A stretch of 33,120 nt of DNA, from NCBI RefSeq assembly GCF_002412165.1, contig NZ_NXIA01000027.1:1-33120 (forward strand), in the 5' to 3' direction. Numbering within the stretch: the stretch's first letter is position 1; every line of letters begins with the position of its first letter. The notes beneath the pieces are model-generated. The model saw only the letters and a program-made list of their open reading frames with translations, searched no databases and was not told where the DNA came from. This document shows, piece by piece, positions 22,645 to 31,902 of the stretch. Source of the stretch: Curtobacterium sp. 'Ferrero'. Its GTDB lineage: Bacteria; Actinomycetota; Actinomycetes; Actinomycetales; Microbacteriaceae. A program made the position numbers and the translations under genes.

Positions 22645-23685
22645 GTGTCAGAACACCTCGAGATCAGCGAACCGGCCGTCGGTGCCGCCGTGGACGCCGC
22701 CCTCGCGGCCGTCCGGGCCACGACGACCGTCGCCGAGCTGAAGCAGGCCAGGGCCGAGCACACCGGCGAGCAGTCCGTGCTGGCGCGGATGAACGCGTCG
22801 ATGCGCAGCGTGCCACCGGAGCAGAAGGCCGCCGCGGGCAAGCTCGTGGGGCAGGCCCGCGGCCGGGTGAACCAGGCGATCGCCGAGCAGGAGTCGGTCC
22901 TCGCCGAGGCGGAGGAACGCGCCCGGCTCGAGTCCGAGCGCGTGGACGTGACCGCCCTGCCGTCGCGGCGGACGCCCGGGTCCCGGCACCCGCTGTCGCT
23001 CCTCAACGACGCCGTCGCCGACATCTTCGTCGGCATGGGGTGGGAGGTCGCGGAGGGTCCCGAGCTCGAGCACGAGTGGTTCAACTTCGACGCCCTGAAC
23101 TTCGACCAGGACCACCCGGCCCGAGCGATGGCCGACACGGTGTTCGTCGAGCCGGTCGACCGGCACCTGCTCATGCGCACGCACACGTCGCCCGTGCAGG
23201 TCCGCTCCCTGCTCTCGCGCGAGCTGCCGCTGTACGTCATCGCCCCCGGGCGCGTCTACCGGGCCGACGAGCTCGACGCCACGCACCTGCCGGTCTTCAC
23301 CCAGGTCGAGGGCATCGCGATCGACAAGGGCCTGACGATGGCACACCTGCGCGGCACGCTCGAGCACTTCGCCCGGCAGATGTTCGGCGCGGAGGCCCAG
23401 ATCCGTCTCCGCCCGAACTACTTCCCGTTCACCGAGCCGAGCGCCGAGATGGACGTCTGGCAGCCGAACGCCAAGGGCGGCGCGCGGTGGGTCGAGTGGG
23501 GCGGCTGCGGCATGGTCAACCCGAACGTCCTGCGGTCCGCGGGCATCGACCCGGACGAGTACCAGGGCTTCGCCTTCGGCATGGGCATCGAGCGGACGCT
23601 GCAGTTCCGCAACGGCCTGAACGACATGCGTGACTTCCTCGAGGGCGACATCCGCTTCTCGCAGCAGTTCGGAACGGTGGTCTGA
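22645..23685 (+). CDS. pheS: Phenylalanyl-tRNA synthetase alpha subunit
   Basis: A 346-residue catalytic subunit of the alpha2-beta2 enzyme that charges tRNA-Phe. The N-terminal coiled coil (about 1-100) is followed by class II motif 1 (HPLSLLNDAVADIFVGMGWEV), EHEWFNFDALNFDQDHPAR, motif 2 region HTSPVQVRSL and RVYRADELDATH, and motif 3 GFAFGMGIERTLQFRNGLNDMRDF with its class II arginine. The phenylalanine-pocket alanine of GFAFG is normal. Length is as expected. The start is GTG. Its TGA overlaps the pheT ATG by 1 nt (TGATG), coupling the two subunits. Confidence 0.97.
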   Translation: MSEHLEISEPAVGAAVDAALAAVRATTTVAELKQARAEHTGEQSVLARMNASMRSVPPEQKAAAGKLVGQARGRVNQAIAEQESVLAEAEERARLESERVDVTALPSRRTPGSRHPLSLLNDAVADIFVGMGWEVAEGPELEHEWFNFDALNFDQDHPARAMADTVFVEPVDRHLLMRTHTSPVQVRSLLSRELPLYVIAPGRVYRADELDATHLPVFTQVEGIAIDKGLTMAHLRGTLEHFARQMFGAEAQIRLRPNYFPFTEPSAEMDVWQPNAKGGARWVEWGGCGMVNPNVLRSAGIDPDEYQGFAFGMGIERTLQFRNGLNDMRDFLEGDIRFSQQFGTVV

Positions 23686-26177
23686 TGCGCGTCCCACTCC
23701 GTTGGCTCGGTGAGTCGGTCGACCTCCCCGAAGACGCCACCCTCGAGCACGTCCACGCGGCGCTCGTGTCGGTGGGCTTCGAGGAAGAGACGGTGCACAC
23801 GTACGACCTGACCGGCCCGGTCGTGGTCGGTCGGGTGCTGTCGCTCGAGCCGGAGCCGCAGAAGAACGGCAAGACGATCAACTGGTGCCAGGTCGACGTC
23901 GGCGAGTCCGAGCCGCGCGGCATCGTCTGCGGTGCGCACAACTTCGGCGTGGGCGACCTCGTCGTCGTGACGCTGCCCGGCGCGGTCCTGCCCGGACCGT
24001 TCCCGATCGCCGCGCGCAAGACGTACGGCCACGTGTCCGACGGCATGATCGCGTCCGCGCGCGAGCTCGGACTCGGTGACGAGCACGACGGTATCCTGCG
24101 CTTCGCGGACCTCGGCATGGAGCCCGAGGTCGGCGCGGACGCGATCTCGCTGCTCGGCCTCGACGACGCCGCGGTCGAGATCAACGTCACGCCGGACCGC
24201 GGGTACGCGATGAGCATGCGCGGCGTCGCCCGCGAGTACGCGCACGCCACCGGTGCCTCGTTCCACGACCCGGCCGACCGGGTGACGCCCCGCACCGCCG
24301 AGGGCTTCCCGGTCACGATCGACGACCAGGCTCCGATCCGCGGCCGCCAGGGTGCGACGACCTTCGTCACCCGGGTCGTCCGCGGCGTCGACCCGACGAT
24401 CAAGACACCGGCCTGGATGGTGTCACGCCTGTCCCTGGCCGGTGTCCGGTCGATCTCGCTCCCCGTCGACATCACCAACTACGTCATGTTCGAGCTCGGG
24501 CAGCCCCTGCACGGCTACGACCTCGCGAAGGTCGTCGACGGGCTCGGCGTCCGGCGTGCGGCGCCGGGGGAGACCCTCGTCACGCTCGACGACGTCACGC
24601 GCGCGCTCGACCCGGAAGACTTCGTCATCACGGACGGCGACGGACCGGTCGGCCTCGCCGGTGTGATGGGTGGCGCCCGGACGGAGATCTCCGCCGACAC
24701 CACCGACGTGCTCATCGAGGCCGCGGTGTTCGACCAGGTGTCCATCGCCCGCACCGCCCGTCGGCACAAGCTCCCGAGCGAGGCGTCGCGGCGGTTCGAG
24801 CGCGGCGTCGACCCGCTCGTGTCCGAGGCCGCGGCGAACCGCGCCGTGGAGCTCCTCGTCGAGCTCGCCGGGGGCACGGCCGACCCGCTCGGCTCGACCC
24901 TCGTCGACAGCACGCCCCGGCCGGCCATCGCCATGCGGACCGATCGCCCGGCGGAACTCATCGGCGTCGACTACACCGACGCCGAGGTCATCGACACGCT
25001 GCGGGCCATCGGCGCCACGGTCGAGGTCGACGGCGAGCTCCTGTCGGTCACCCCGCCCACCTGGCGTCCGGACCTCGGCGACGACACCACGCTGGTCGAG
25101 GAGATCGCGCGGATCGTCGGTTACGGCCGCATCCCGAGCGTCCTCCCCGTCGCCCCGCCCGGCCGCGGGCTCACCGGCCACCAGCAGGCGCGTCGCCGGG
25201 TCGCGAACGCCCTTGCCGCCGCGGGCCTGGTCGAAGTCGTCACCGCACCGTTCGTCTCGGCCGCGACGCAGCAGGCCTTCCCGGGCATCGACGGCGACGG
25301 CGGCCCGAGCGTCGTGCTCGCGAACGCCCTCGACAGCGAGCAGAACCGGCTCCGTCGCAGCGGCCTGCCGGCACTCGTCGACGTCGCGCGGCGGAACGTG
25401 TCGCGCGGACTCGTCGACGTCGCGGTGTACGAGACCTCCCGGGTGTTCCTCCCGACGGACGGACACGAGCTCGGCACCGCCGACGTGCCCGCCGGCGGTG
25501 CGCTCCCGGACCGCGAGACCCTCGCCGCGCTCGACGCGTCGCTGCCGGCACAGCCGTTCCACGTCTCCGCGCTCCTCACCGGGCACCGGGTCGTGAAGCA
25601 GCCCGGTGTCGCACCCGAGTCCTACGGCATCGCGGACGCGCTCGACGCGGCACGGCAGGTCGCCTGGGCCGTCGGTGTCGAACTGCGGGTGGCCCAGACG
25701 ACCCACCCGTCGCTGCACCCGGGCCGCGCAGCGTCGCTGCTCGTCGGAGACACGGTCGTCGGCGTCGCGGGCGAGCTGCTCCCGGAGCTGACCGAGGCCG
25801 CCGTCCTGCCCCGCGTGGTCGCCGTCGTCGAACTCGACCTCGACGCCCTGGTCGCGCTCGCACCGGCAGCCGTCGCGGTCGCGCCGATCGAGTCGTACCC
25901 GGCGGCGACGCAGGACCTCTCCCTCGTCGTCGACGTGGACGTCCCGGCCGGAGCGGTCCTCGACGAGGTACGCGCTGGTGCCGGAGAGCTGTTGGAGTAT
26001 GCTCGCCTCGTGGACGACTACCGGGGCACCGGCGTGAGCGAGGGACAGAAGTCCCTGACGTTCGCGCTGCGCTTCCGTGCCACGGACCGCACGCTGACCG
26101 CTGCCGAGGCCTCCGAGGCCCGTGACGGCGCTGTCCGACGTGCCGGCGAGCGATTCGGGGCGACCCTGCGCGACTGA
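23685..26177 (+). CDS. pheT: Phenylalanyl-tRNA synthetase beta subunit
   Basis: An 830-residue subunit carrying editing and tRNA-binding domains. Order: N-terminal EMAP/tRNA-binding domain B2 (about 42-155, VVGRVLSLEP and GVGDLVVVTLPGA); B3/B4 editing domain (about 215-390, including TLDDVTRALDPEDFVITD and GVMGGARTEIS); B5 domain (about 400-480); catalytic-like core (about 490-720); and the FDX-ACB anticodon domain at the end (about 735-830, ESYPAATQDLSLVVDVDV). The length is typical of Actinobacteria (800-850). It overlaps pheS by 1 nt. A 72-nt gap to argC contains that gene's promoter. Confidence 0.96.
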   Translation: MRVPLRWLGESVDLPEDATLEHVHAALVSVGFEEETVHTYDLTGPVVVGRVLSLEPEPQKNGKTINWCQVDVGESEPRGIVCGAHNFGVGDLVVVTLPGAVLPGPFPIAARKTYGHVSDGMIASARELGLGDEHDGILRFADLGMEPEVGADAISLLGLDDAAVEINVTPDRGYAMSMRGVAREYAHATGASFHDPADRVTPRTAEGFPVTIDDQAPIRGRQGATTFVTRVVRGVDPTIKTPAWMVSRLSLAGVRSISLPVDITNYVMFELGQPLHGYDLAKVVDGLGVRRAAPGETLVTLDDVTRALDPEDFVITDGDGPVGLAGVMGGARTEISADTTDVLIEAAVFDQVSIARTARRHKLPSEASRRFERGVDPLVSEAAANRAVELLVELAGGTADPLGSTLVDSTPRPAIAMRTDRPAELIGVDYTDAEVIDTLRAIGATVEVDGELLSVTPPTWRPDLGDDTTLVEEIARIVGYGRIPSVLPVAPPGRGLTGHQQARRRVANALAAAGLVEVVTAPFVSAATQQAFPGIDGDGGPSVVLANALDSEQNRLRRSGLPALVDVARRNVSRGLVDVAVYETSRVFLPTDGHELGTADVPAGGALPDRETLAALDASLPAQPFHVSALLTGHRVVKQPGVAPESYGIADALDAARQVAWAVGVELRVAQTTHPSLHPGRAASLLVGDTVVGVAGELLPELTEAAVLPRVVAVVELDLDALVALAPAAVAVAPIESYPAATQDLSLVVDVDVPAGAVLDEVRAGAGELLEYARLVDDYRGTGVSEGQKSLTFALRFRATDRTLTAAEASEARDGAVRRAGERFGATLRD

Positions 26178-26189
26178 TCCCCAGGATCA
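26175..26189 (+). terminator. Small hairpin at the pheT stop codon
   Basis: TGATCC-CCA-GGATCA overlaps the pheT TGA. The stem is only 6 bp and there is no U-tract, so it is at best a weak terminator. Confidence 0.25.
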
Positions 26190-26235
26190 CCGCCCGGGGC
26201 CGCCGCCTCCGACTCTCTCGACGACCAGTCCGACC

Positions 26236-26241
26236 TAAGGT
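26236..26241 (+). promoter_or_regulatory. -10 box for the arg operon
   Basis: TAAGGT, 8 nt before the argC ATG. I see no clear ARG-box palindrome (TGCAT-AT-rich) around it, so ArgR control is not visible. Confidence 0.5.
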
Positions 26242-26249
26242 GGAATCCC

Positions 26250-27347
26250 ATGTCCGTATCCGTCGCCGTGGCGGGAGCCTCCGGCTACGCGGGCGGTGAG
26301 CTCCTGCGCGTGCTCGCCGGCCATCCCGAGTTCGACGTCAGGACGGTGACGGCGTTCTCGAACGCCGGACAGCCGCTCATCGCCACGCAACCGCACCTGC
26401 GATCGCTGGCTCACCTGACCCTCGCGGAGACGACGGCGGAGAACCTCCGCGGACACGACGTGGTGTTCCTCGCGCTCCCGCACGGCCAGTCGGGGGCGAT
26501 CACGGCGGAGCTCGGTGACGAAGCGCTCGTCGTCGACTGCGGAGCCGACCACCGGTTGACCGACCCGGACGCGTGGGCCGCGTTCTACGGGGGCGAGTAC
26601 CACGGCGCGTGGACGTACGGCCTGCCGGAGCTGCTGCACGCGGCGCCGAAGCCCGGGTCCGCCGACGAGTGGCGGGAGGTCGACGACATCGCGGCGCTCG
26701 GCCGGCAGCGGTCCGAGCTCGTCGGGACCAAGCGCATCGCGGTCCCGGGGTGCAACGTCACCGCGGTCACGCTCGGCATCCAACCGGGCATCCAGGCGGG
26801 GCTGGTCGAGTCGGACGACATCGTCGCCGTCCTGAGCGTCGGCCCGAGCGGTGCCGGCAAGAAGCTCGCGAACACGTACCTCGCGTCCGAGATCATGGGG
26901 TCCGCGAGCGCCTACGCCGTCGGCGGTTCGCACCGGCACGTCCCGGAGATCCAGCAGAACCTCGTCGTGGCCGGTGCATCCGACGTGTCGATCTCGTTCA
27001 CGCCCGTGCTGGTGCCGATGTCCCGCGGGATCCTGGCGACCACCACCGCGCGGCTCGCGCCCGGGGTCGGCGCACACGACGTCCGGCTCGCCTGGGAGCA
27101 GGCGTACGCCGACGAACCGTTCGTGCACCTCCTGCCCGAGGGCGAGTTCCCCCGGGTGGCGGACACCGTCGGAGCGAACACGTGCCTGGTCGGCATCGCG
27201 GTCGACGAGGCAGCCGGTCGCGTGGTCGCGATCAGCGCACTCGACAACCTGGCGAAGGGCACCGCCGGGGCAGCGGTCCAGTCCACCAACATCGCCCTGG
27301 GCTTCCCCGAGACCCTCGGCCTGAGCGTGGACGGAGTCGCACCGTGA
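26250..27347 (+). CDS. argC: N-acetyl-gamma-glutamyl-phosphate reductase
   Basis: A 365-residue NADPH-dependent enzyme, third step of arginine biosynthesis, making N-acetylglutamate semialdehyde. The Rossmann start is [28 protein letters not shown] and the active-site Cys168 in VPGCNVTA follow. [15 protein letters not shown] (containing the catalytic His) and [14 protein letters not shown] [17 protein letters not shown] lie in the second half. Length is slightly above the usual 345-350. First gene of the arg operon, with a leaderless-type promoter. Its TGA overlaps the GTG of argJ (GTGA). Confidence 0.97.
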   Translation: MSVSVAVAGASGYAGGELLRVLAGHPEFDVRTVTAFSNAGQPLIATQPHLRSLAHLTLAETTAENLRGHDVVFLALPHGQSGAITAELGDEALVVDCGADHRLTDPDAWAAFYGGEYHGAWTYGLPELLHAAPKPGSADEWREVDDIAALGRQRSELVGTKRIAVPGCNVTAVTLGIQPGIQAGLVESDDIVAVLSVGPSGAGKKLANTYLASEIMGSASAYAVGGSHRHVPEIQQNLVVAGASDVSISFTPVLVPMSRGILATTTARLAPGVGAHDVRLAWEQAYADEPFVHLLPEGEFPRVADTVGANTCLVGIAVDEAAGRVVAISALDNLAKGTAGAAVQSTNIALGFPETLGLSVDGVAP

Positions 27348-28606
27348 CCAACCCAGACGAGCACGAGGCAGCGCAGCACGACGCAGCGCAGCACGACGCG
27401 GGCCAGCACGACGGAGCCGGGCCGGGCCTCCAGGCAGGCGGAGCCGGCCAGGGTGTGACCGCAGCAGCGGGCTTCCGCGCCGCCGGCGTCACCGCCGGGT
27501 TGAAGGCGAGCGGCAAGCCGGACGTGGCGCTCGTCGTCAACGACGGCCCCCAGGCGGCGGTCGCCGCCGTCTTCACCAGCAACCGCGCGCAGGCGCACCC
27601 CGTCATCTGGTCGAAGCAGGTCGTCGGCGACGGCGTCGCCCGCGCGGTCGTCCTCAACTCGGGCGGCGCGAACTGCTTCACCGGTCCGTTCGGCTTCCAG
27701 ACCACCCACCTGACCGCTGAGGCCGTGGCCGGCGAGCTCGGCATCGGCGCCGGTGACGTGGTCGTCTGCTCGACCGGGCTGATCGGCGTCGGCGACCAGA
27801 CCTTCCGCGACAAGGTGCTCACGGGAGTGGGGCTCGCGTCCGCCGCGCTGTCGCCGACGGCCGGCCTCGAGGCCGCGACCGCGATCATGACGACCGACAC
27901 GAAGCCGAAGCAGTCGGTCGTGACCGAGGACGGCTGGACGGTCGGCGGCATGGCGAAGGGCGCGGGCATGCTCGCACCGGGCCTGGCGACCATGCTCGTG
28001 GTGATCACGACGGACGCGCTGCTGACGTCAGACGAGCTCGACCAGGCGCTGCGCGCGGCCACCCGGGTGACGTTCGACCGCGTCGACTCCGACGGCTGCA
28101 TGTCGACGAACGACACGGTCGTCCTGATGTCCTCCGGCGCCAGCGGCGTCACGCCCGAGGTCGGCGACTTCCAGGAGGCGCTGACCGCCGTGTGCGCCGA
28201 CCTCGCGAAGCAGCTGCAGCAGGACGCCGAGGGCGCCAGCCACGACATCGCGATCGAGGTCGTCGGTGCCGCGAGCGAGGACGACGCCGTGACCGTCGGC
28301 CGGAGCGTCGCGCGGAACAACCTGTTCAAGGCGGCCGTGTTCGGCAACGACCCCAACTGGGGCCGCGTCCTCGCCGCGATCGGCACGACCGACGCCGAGT
28401 TCGACCCGTACGCGGTCGACGTCAGCATGAACGGTGTCCGGGTGTGCCACGCGGGCGCACCGGACGAGCCGAGCGACGCCGTCGACCTGACCGGGCGTGA
28501 GACCCACGTGCTCATCGACCTCGGGGTCGGGCCCTTCGCGGCGACGATCCTGACGAACGACCTGACGCACGACTACGTCCACGAGAACAGCGCGTACTCC
28601 AGCTGA
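27344..28606 (+). CDS. argJ: Glutamate N-acetyltransferase/amino-acid acetyltransferase ArgJ with repetitive N-terminus
   Basis: A 420-residue bifunctional or monofunctional enzyme recycling the acetyl group from N-acetylornithine to glutamate. The fold is the self-cleaving ArgJ type: motif [15 protein letters not shown] with Thr216 as the nucleophile generating alpha and beta chains. [23 protein letters not shown] and the C-terminal [13 protein letters not shown] and [16 protein letters not shown] are family hallmarks. The first about 35 residues are unusual: His/Gln/Asp-rich repeats ([15 protein letters not shown]) followed by a Gly/Ala linker, before [18 protein letters not shown]. The GTG start overlaps the argC stop. 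A later start after the repeats (a GTG at 27455, GQGVTAAAG) would give a conventional protein. Confidence 0.93.
   Translation: MTNPDEHEAAQHDAAQHDAGQHDGAGPGLQAGGAGQGVTAAAGFRAAGVTAGLKASGKPDVALVVNDGPQAAVAAVFTSNRAQAHPVIWSKQVVGDGVARAVVLNSGGANCFTGPFGFQTTHLTAEAVAGELGIGAGDVVVCSTGLIGVGDQTFRDKVLTGVGLASAALSPTAGLEAATAIMTTDTKPKQSVVTEDGWTVGGMAKGAGMLAPGLATMLVVITTDALLTSDELDQALRAATRVTFDRVDSDGCMSTNDTVVLMSSGASGVTPEVGDFQEALTAVCADLAKQLQQDAEGASHDIAIEVVGAASEDDAVTVGRSVARNNLFKAAVFGNDPNWGRVLAAIGTTDAEFDPYAVDVSMNGVRVCHAGAPDEPSDAVDLTGRETHVLIDLGVGPFAATILTNDLTHDYVHENSAYSS
27368..27412 (+). repeat. 15-bp tandem repeat (three units) in the argJ 5' region
   Basis: Units at 27368-27382 and 27383-27397 are identical (GCAGCGCAGCACGAC). 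The third, 27398-27412, differs at 3 bases. Encodes [15 protein letters not shown]. Confidence 0.8.
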
Positions 28607-29646
28607 TGAACGATCTGACCAAGGAAGAAGAGCACGAGCTCGCCGCCGTCAAGGCCGCGACGCTCATCGAGTCCCTGCCCTGGCTGAAGCGGTTCTCGGG
28701 CAAGGTCGTCGTCGTCAAGTTCGGCGGCAACGCGATGATCAACGAGGACCTCAAGCGGGCGTTCGCCGAGGACATGGTCTACCTCCGCTACGCCGGGCTG
28801 CACCCGGTCGTCGTCCACGGCGGCGGCCCGCAGATCTCCGCGGCGCTCAAGGAACAGGGCATCGAGTCCGAGTTCCGGGGCGGCTACCGCGTCACCACGA
28901 CCGAGGCGATCACGGTCGTCCGCGACGTGCTGGCGGGCGAGGTGAACCGCGAGATCGTCGACTTGGTGAACGAGCACGGCGACGGCCTCGCGGTCGGCGT
29001 GTTCGGCGACGGCGGCTCGCTGTTCACGGGCGAGAAGAAGGGCGTCGTCGTCGACGGCGAGCACTTCGACCTCGGGCACGTCGGCGACATCACCCACGTC
29101 GACCCGTCGGGCGTCCTCGCCGCGATCGAGGCCGGCCGCATCCCGGTCGTGTCGAGCATCGCGATCGACGACGCCCACCCGGACCAGGCACTCAACGTGA
29201 ACGCCGACGCCGCAGCCGGCGCGCTCGCCATCGCGCTCAAGGCCGCGAAGCTCATGATGCTGACCGACGTCCCGGGCCTGTACCGGAACTGGCCGGACCG
29301 CGACTCGATCGTCGACCTCATCGCCGTGGAGGAACTCCGGGAGCTCCTCCCGTCGCTCGAGTCGGGGATGATCCCGAAGATGACCGCGTGCCTCGACGCC
29401 GTGGTCGGCGGGGTCGGCGGCGCGACCATCATCGACGGCCGCATCCCGCACTCGATCCTCCTCGAGGTCTTCACCCTCCGCGGCGCGGGTACCGAGGTGA
29501 TCCCGGACCCGAGCCGACGCACCGAGAACCAGATGACCCACGCCGAGATCGGCCGACGGGTCGCCGCGTCCGCCGCGAGCGACGCGTCGGGCCGCACGAC
29601 CACGGGCAAGCACGAAGCCACGACCGAGAAGGGGCACGAGCAGTGA
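28606..29646 (+). CDS. argB: N-acetylglutamate kinase
   Basis: A 346-residue kinase phosphorylating N-acetylglutamate, the second and usually feedback-inhibited step. The ATP loop VVVKFGGNAM, the substrate loop VVVHGGGPQISAAL, the ALNVNADAAAGALAIALKAAKL region and the MLTDVPGLY segment are intact. The N-terminal helix before the core (TKEEEHELAAVKAATLIESLPWLKRF, shown here in two halves by position 4-29) and the C-terminal GAGTEV signature are those of arginine-sensitive hexameric NAGKs, so inhibition by arginine is expected. The tail (about 310-346) is an extra Thr/Lys/Glu-rich disordered extension. Starts at an ATG overlapping the argJ stop (TGATG); its TGA overlaps the argD GTG. Confidence 0.96.
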   Translation: MNDLTKEEEHELAAVKAATLIESLPWLKRFSGKVVVVKFGGNAMINEDLKRAFAEDMVYLRYAGLHPVVVHGGGPQISAALKEQGIESEFRGGYRVTTTEAITVVRDVLAGEVNREIVDLVNEHGDGLAVGVFGDGGSLFTGEKKGVVVDGEHFDLGHVGDITHVDPSGVLAAIEAGRIPVVSSIAIDDAHPDQALNVNADAAAGALAIALKAAKLMMLTDVPGLYRNWPDRDSIVDLIAVEELRELLPSLESGMIPKMTACLDAVVGGVGGATIIDGRIPHSILLEVFTLRGAGTEVIPDPSRRTENQMTHAEIGRRVAASAASDASGRTTTGKHEATTEKGHEQ

Positions 29647-30896
29647 GCACCGAGACGCAGACCCAGACCTGGAACGACCGGTTCGGGGCGTCGCTCATGC
29701 GATCCCTGACCCCGCCGAAGATCATGCTCGAGCGCGGCCAGGGCTGCCGGGTGTGGGACGTCGACGGCAACGAGTACCTCGACTTCCTCGCCGGCATCGC
29801 GGTGAACTCCCTCGGGCACGCGCACCCGGCACTCGTGGGAGCGATCAGCGACCAGGCGGCGAAGCTCGTCCACGTGTCGAACTACTTCGCGACGCCGCCG
29901 CAGCTCGAGCTCGCCGAGCGACTCAAGCGCATCACCGGTGCGGGCGACGCGGGCCGGGTGTACTTCGGCAACTCCGGGGCCGAGGCGAACGAGGCCGCGT
30001 TCAAGCTCGCGCGCCTGAACAAGGGCGCGGACGGGAGCAAGACCCGCATCCTCGCGCTGAAGCAGGGGTTCCACGGCCGGACCATGGGCGCGCTCGCGCT
30101 CACCGGCAAGCCCGCGCTGCAGGAGGACTTCCTGCCGATGGTCCCCGGGGTCGAACACGTCGACTCGACGGTCGAGGCGCTCGAATCGGCGTTCGACGAC
30201 CACGTCGCGGCGCTCATCCTCGAGCCGATCAAGGGCGAGGCCGGCGTCGTCGACCTGCCCGAGGGCTTCCTGCTCGCCGCACGCCGGCTGACCGAGGAGC
30301 ACGGCGCGCTGCTCATCCTCGACGAGATCCAGACCGGGGTCGGGCGGACGGGGAACTGGTTCACGTACCAGGGCCACGGCTTCACGCCGGACGCCATCAC
30401 GATCGCCAAGGGCATCGCGGGCGGGTTCCCGATCGGCGCCCTCGTCACGTTCGGGTGGGCGTCCGACCTGTTCTCGGCCGGGCAGCACGGCTCGACCTTC
30501 GGCGGCAACCCGCTCGGCACCCGGGTGGCGAACGCCGTGCTCGAGGAGATCGAGCGCGCGGACCTCGTCGCCGGCGCCGTCGCGAAGGGCGAGCGCATCC
30601 GCTCGGGCATCGCGGGCCTGGCGTCGCCCTTGGTCGAGGAGGTCCGCGGCAGCGGGCTGCTCATCGGCGTCGGGCTGACCGCGGCGGTCGGTCCAGCCGT
30701 CAACCAGGCCGCCCTCGAGCGCGGTCTGATCATCAACGCCCCGAACGAGTCGAGCCTGCGCATCGCCCCGCCGCTGATCGTGTCCGACGCCGAGATCGAC
30801 GAGTTCGTGTCGATCCTCGGCGCGAGCCTGGCGGCCGTCGCAGCCGAGCACGGAGTCGCCGGGCCGGCCACCACCACCCAGGAGACCTCCGCATGA
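29643..30896 (+). CDS. argD: Acetylornithine transaminase
   Basis: A 417-residue PLP-dependent class III aminotransferase making N-acetylornithine from the semialdehyde with glutamate. Motifs: [15 protein letters not shown] near the cofactor phosphate, [27 protein letters not shown] with the PLP-binding Asp, [15 protein letters not shown] with Schiff-base Lys256, and STFGGNPLG. The Gly/Thr tail ([11 protein letters not shown]) is extra. GTG start overlaps the argB stop (GTGA). Its TGA overlaps the argF ATG (ATGA). Confidence 0.96.
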   Translation: MSTETQTQTWNDRFGASLMRSLTPPKIMLERGQGCRVWDVDGNEYLDFLAGIAVNSLGHAHPALVGAISDQAAKLVHVSNYFATPPQLELAERLKRITGAGDAGRVYFGNSGAEANEAAFKLARLNKGADGSKTRILALKQGFHGRTMGALALTGKPALQEDFLPMVPGVEHVDSTVEALESAFDDHVAALILEPIKGEAGVVDLPEGFLLAARRLTEEHGALLILDEIQTGVGRTGNWFTYQGHGFTPDAITIAKGIAGGFPIGALVTFGWASDLFSAGQHGSTFGGNPLGTRVANAVLEEIERADLVAGAVAKGERIRSGIAGLASPLVEEVRGSGLLIGVGLTAAVGPAVNQAALERGLIINAPNESSLRIAPPLIVSDAEIDEFVSILGASLAAVAAEHGVAGPATTTQETSA

Positions 30897-31876
30897 CCCG
30901 CCACTTCCTCCGCGACGACGACCTGAGCCAGGCCGAGCAGTCCGCGATCCTCGACCTCGCGGCGCAGATGAAGGCCGACCGCTGGGCCGCGAAGCCCCTC
31001 GCGGGTCCGCAGTCCGTCGCGGTGATCTTCGACAAGTCGTCCACCCGGACCCGGGTGTCCTTCCACGTCGGCATCTCCGACCTCGGCGGCAGCCCGCTCG
31101 TCATCACGACGGCGAACAGCCAGCTCGGCGGCAAGGAGACCCCGTCCGACACCGCACGCGTGCTCGAGCGCATGGTGTCCGCGATCGTCTGGCGCACCTA
31201 CGCGCAGTCCGGGCTCGAGGAGATGGCCGCCGGCACGCGCGTCCCCGTCGTGAACGCCCTGTCCGACGACTTCCACCCGTGCCAGCTGCTCGCCGACCTC
31301 CTCACCATCCGCGAGCACCGCGGCGCGCTCGCGGGCCAGACGGTGGCGTTCGTCGGCGACGGCGCGAGCAACATGGCGCAGTCGTACCTGCTCGCCGGTG
31401 CGACCGCCGGCATGCACGTCCGGGTCGCCGCCCCCGAGTCCTTCGCACCGGCGGCCTCGGTCGTGGCGGACGCCGAGCAGCGCGCTGCCGTCACGGGCGG
31501 TTCGGTCCTCGTCGTCACCGACCCGGTCGCCGCCGTCGCCGGCGCGGACGTCGTCGTCACCGACACGTGGGTGTCGATGGGCAAGGAGGACGAGAAGCAG
31601 GCGCGGCTCGACACCTTCGCCGGGTACCGGGTCGACGACGAGCTGATGGCCCACGCCGCAGCCGACGCCGTGTTCATGCACTGCCTGCCGGCCGACCGCG
31701 GCTACGAGGTCACGGCCGAGGTCATCGACGGTCCGCGCAGCATCATCTGGGACGAGGCGGAGAACCGTCTGCACGCCCAGAAGGCGCTCCTCGCCTGGCT
31801 CCTCGCCGCGAACACGGCCGAGCCGGCCACGACCGAGCAGGCCACGGCCACGGCCGAGCCGGCCACCACCAACTGA
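30893..31876 (+). CDS. argF: Ornithine carbamoyltransferase
   Basis: A 327-residue enzyme making citrulline from ornithine and carbamoyl phosphate. The carbamoyl-phosphate loop [13 protein letters not shown] (in [14 protein letters not shown]), the ornithine-binding DTWVSMGKE and the HCLPADRG loop are all present. The last about 20 residues ([19 protein letters not shown]) are a repetitive Thr/Ala/Glu tail beyond the family C-terminus. Overlaps argD by 4 nt (ATGA). A 26-nt gap to argG holds a Shine-Dalgarno sequence and no argR gene. Confidence 0.96.
   Translation: MTRHFLRDDDLSQAEQSAILDLAAQMKADRWAAKPLAGPQSVAVIFDKSSTRTRVSFHVGISDLGGSPLVITTANSQLGGKETPSDTARVLERMVSAIVWRTYAQSGLEEMAAGTRVPVVNALSDDFHPCQLLADLLTIREHRGALAGQTVAFVGDGASNMAQSYLLAGATAGMHVRVAAPESFAPAASVVADAEQRAAVTGGSVLVVTDPVAAVAGADVVVTDTWVSMGKEDEKQARLDTFAGYRVDDELMAHAAADAVFMHCLPADRGYEVTAEVIDGPRSIIWDEAENRLHAQKALLAWLLAANTAEPATTEQATATAEPATTN
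31813..31866 (+). repeat. 18-bp direct repeat encoding the argF tail
   Basis: CACGGCCGAGCCGGCCAC at 31813-31830 and again at 31849-31866, 36 bp apart. It encodes the (T)AEPAT tail of ArgF. Confidence 0.75.
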
Positions 31877-31902
31877 CACCCCCACCCCCAAGGAGAAACC
31901 AC

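Noticed and set aside
27368..27412. The argJ tandem repeat as a CRISPR-like array
   Set aside because: Three contiguous 15-bp units without spacers, in frame with a gene; a coding repeat, not an array.
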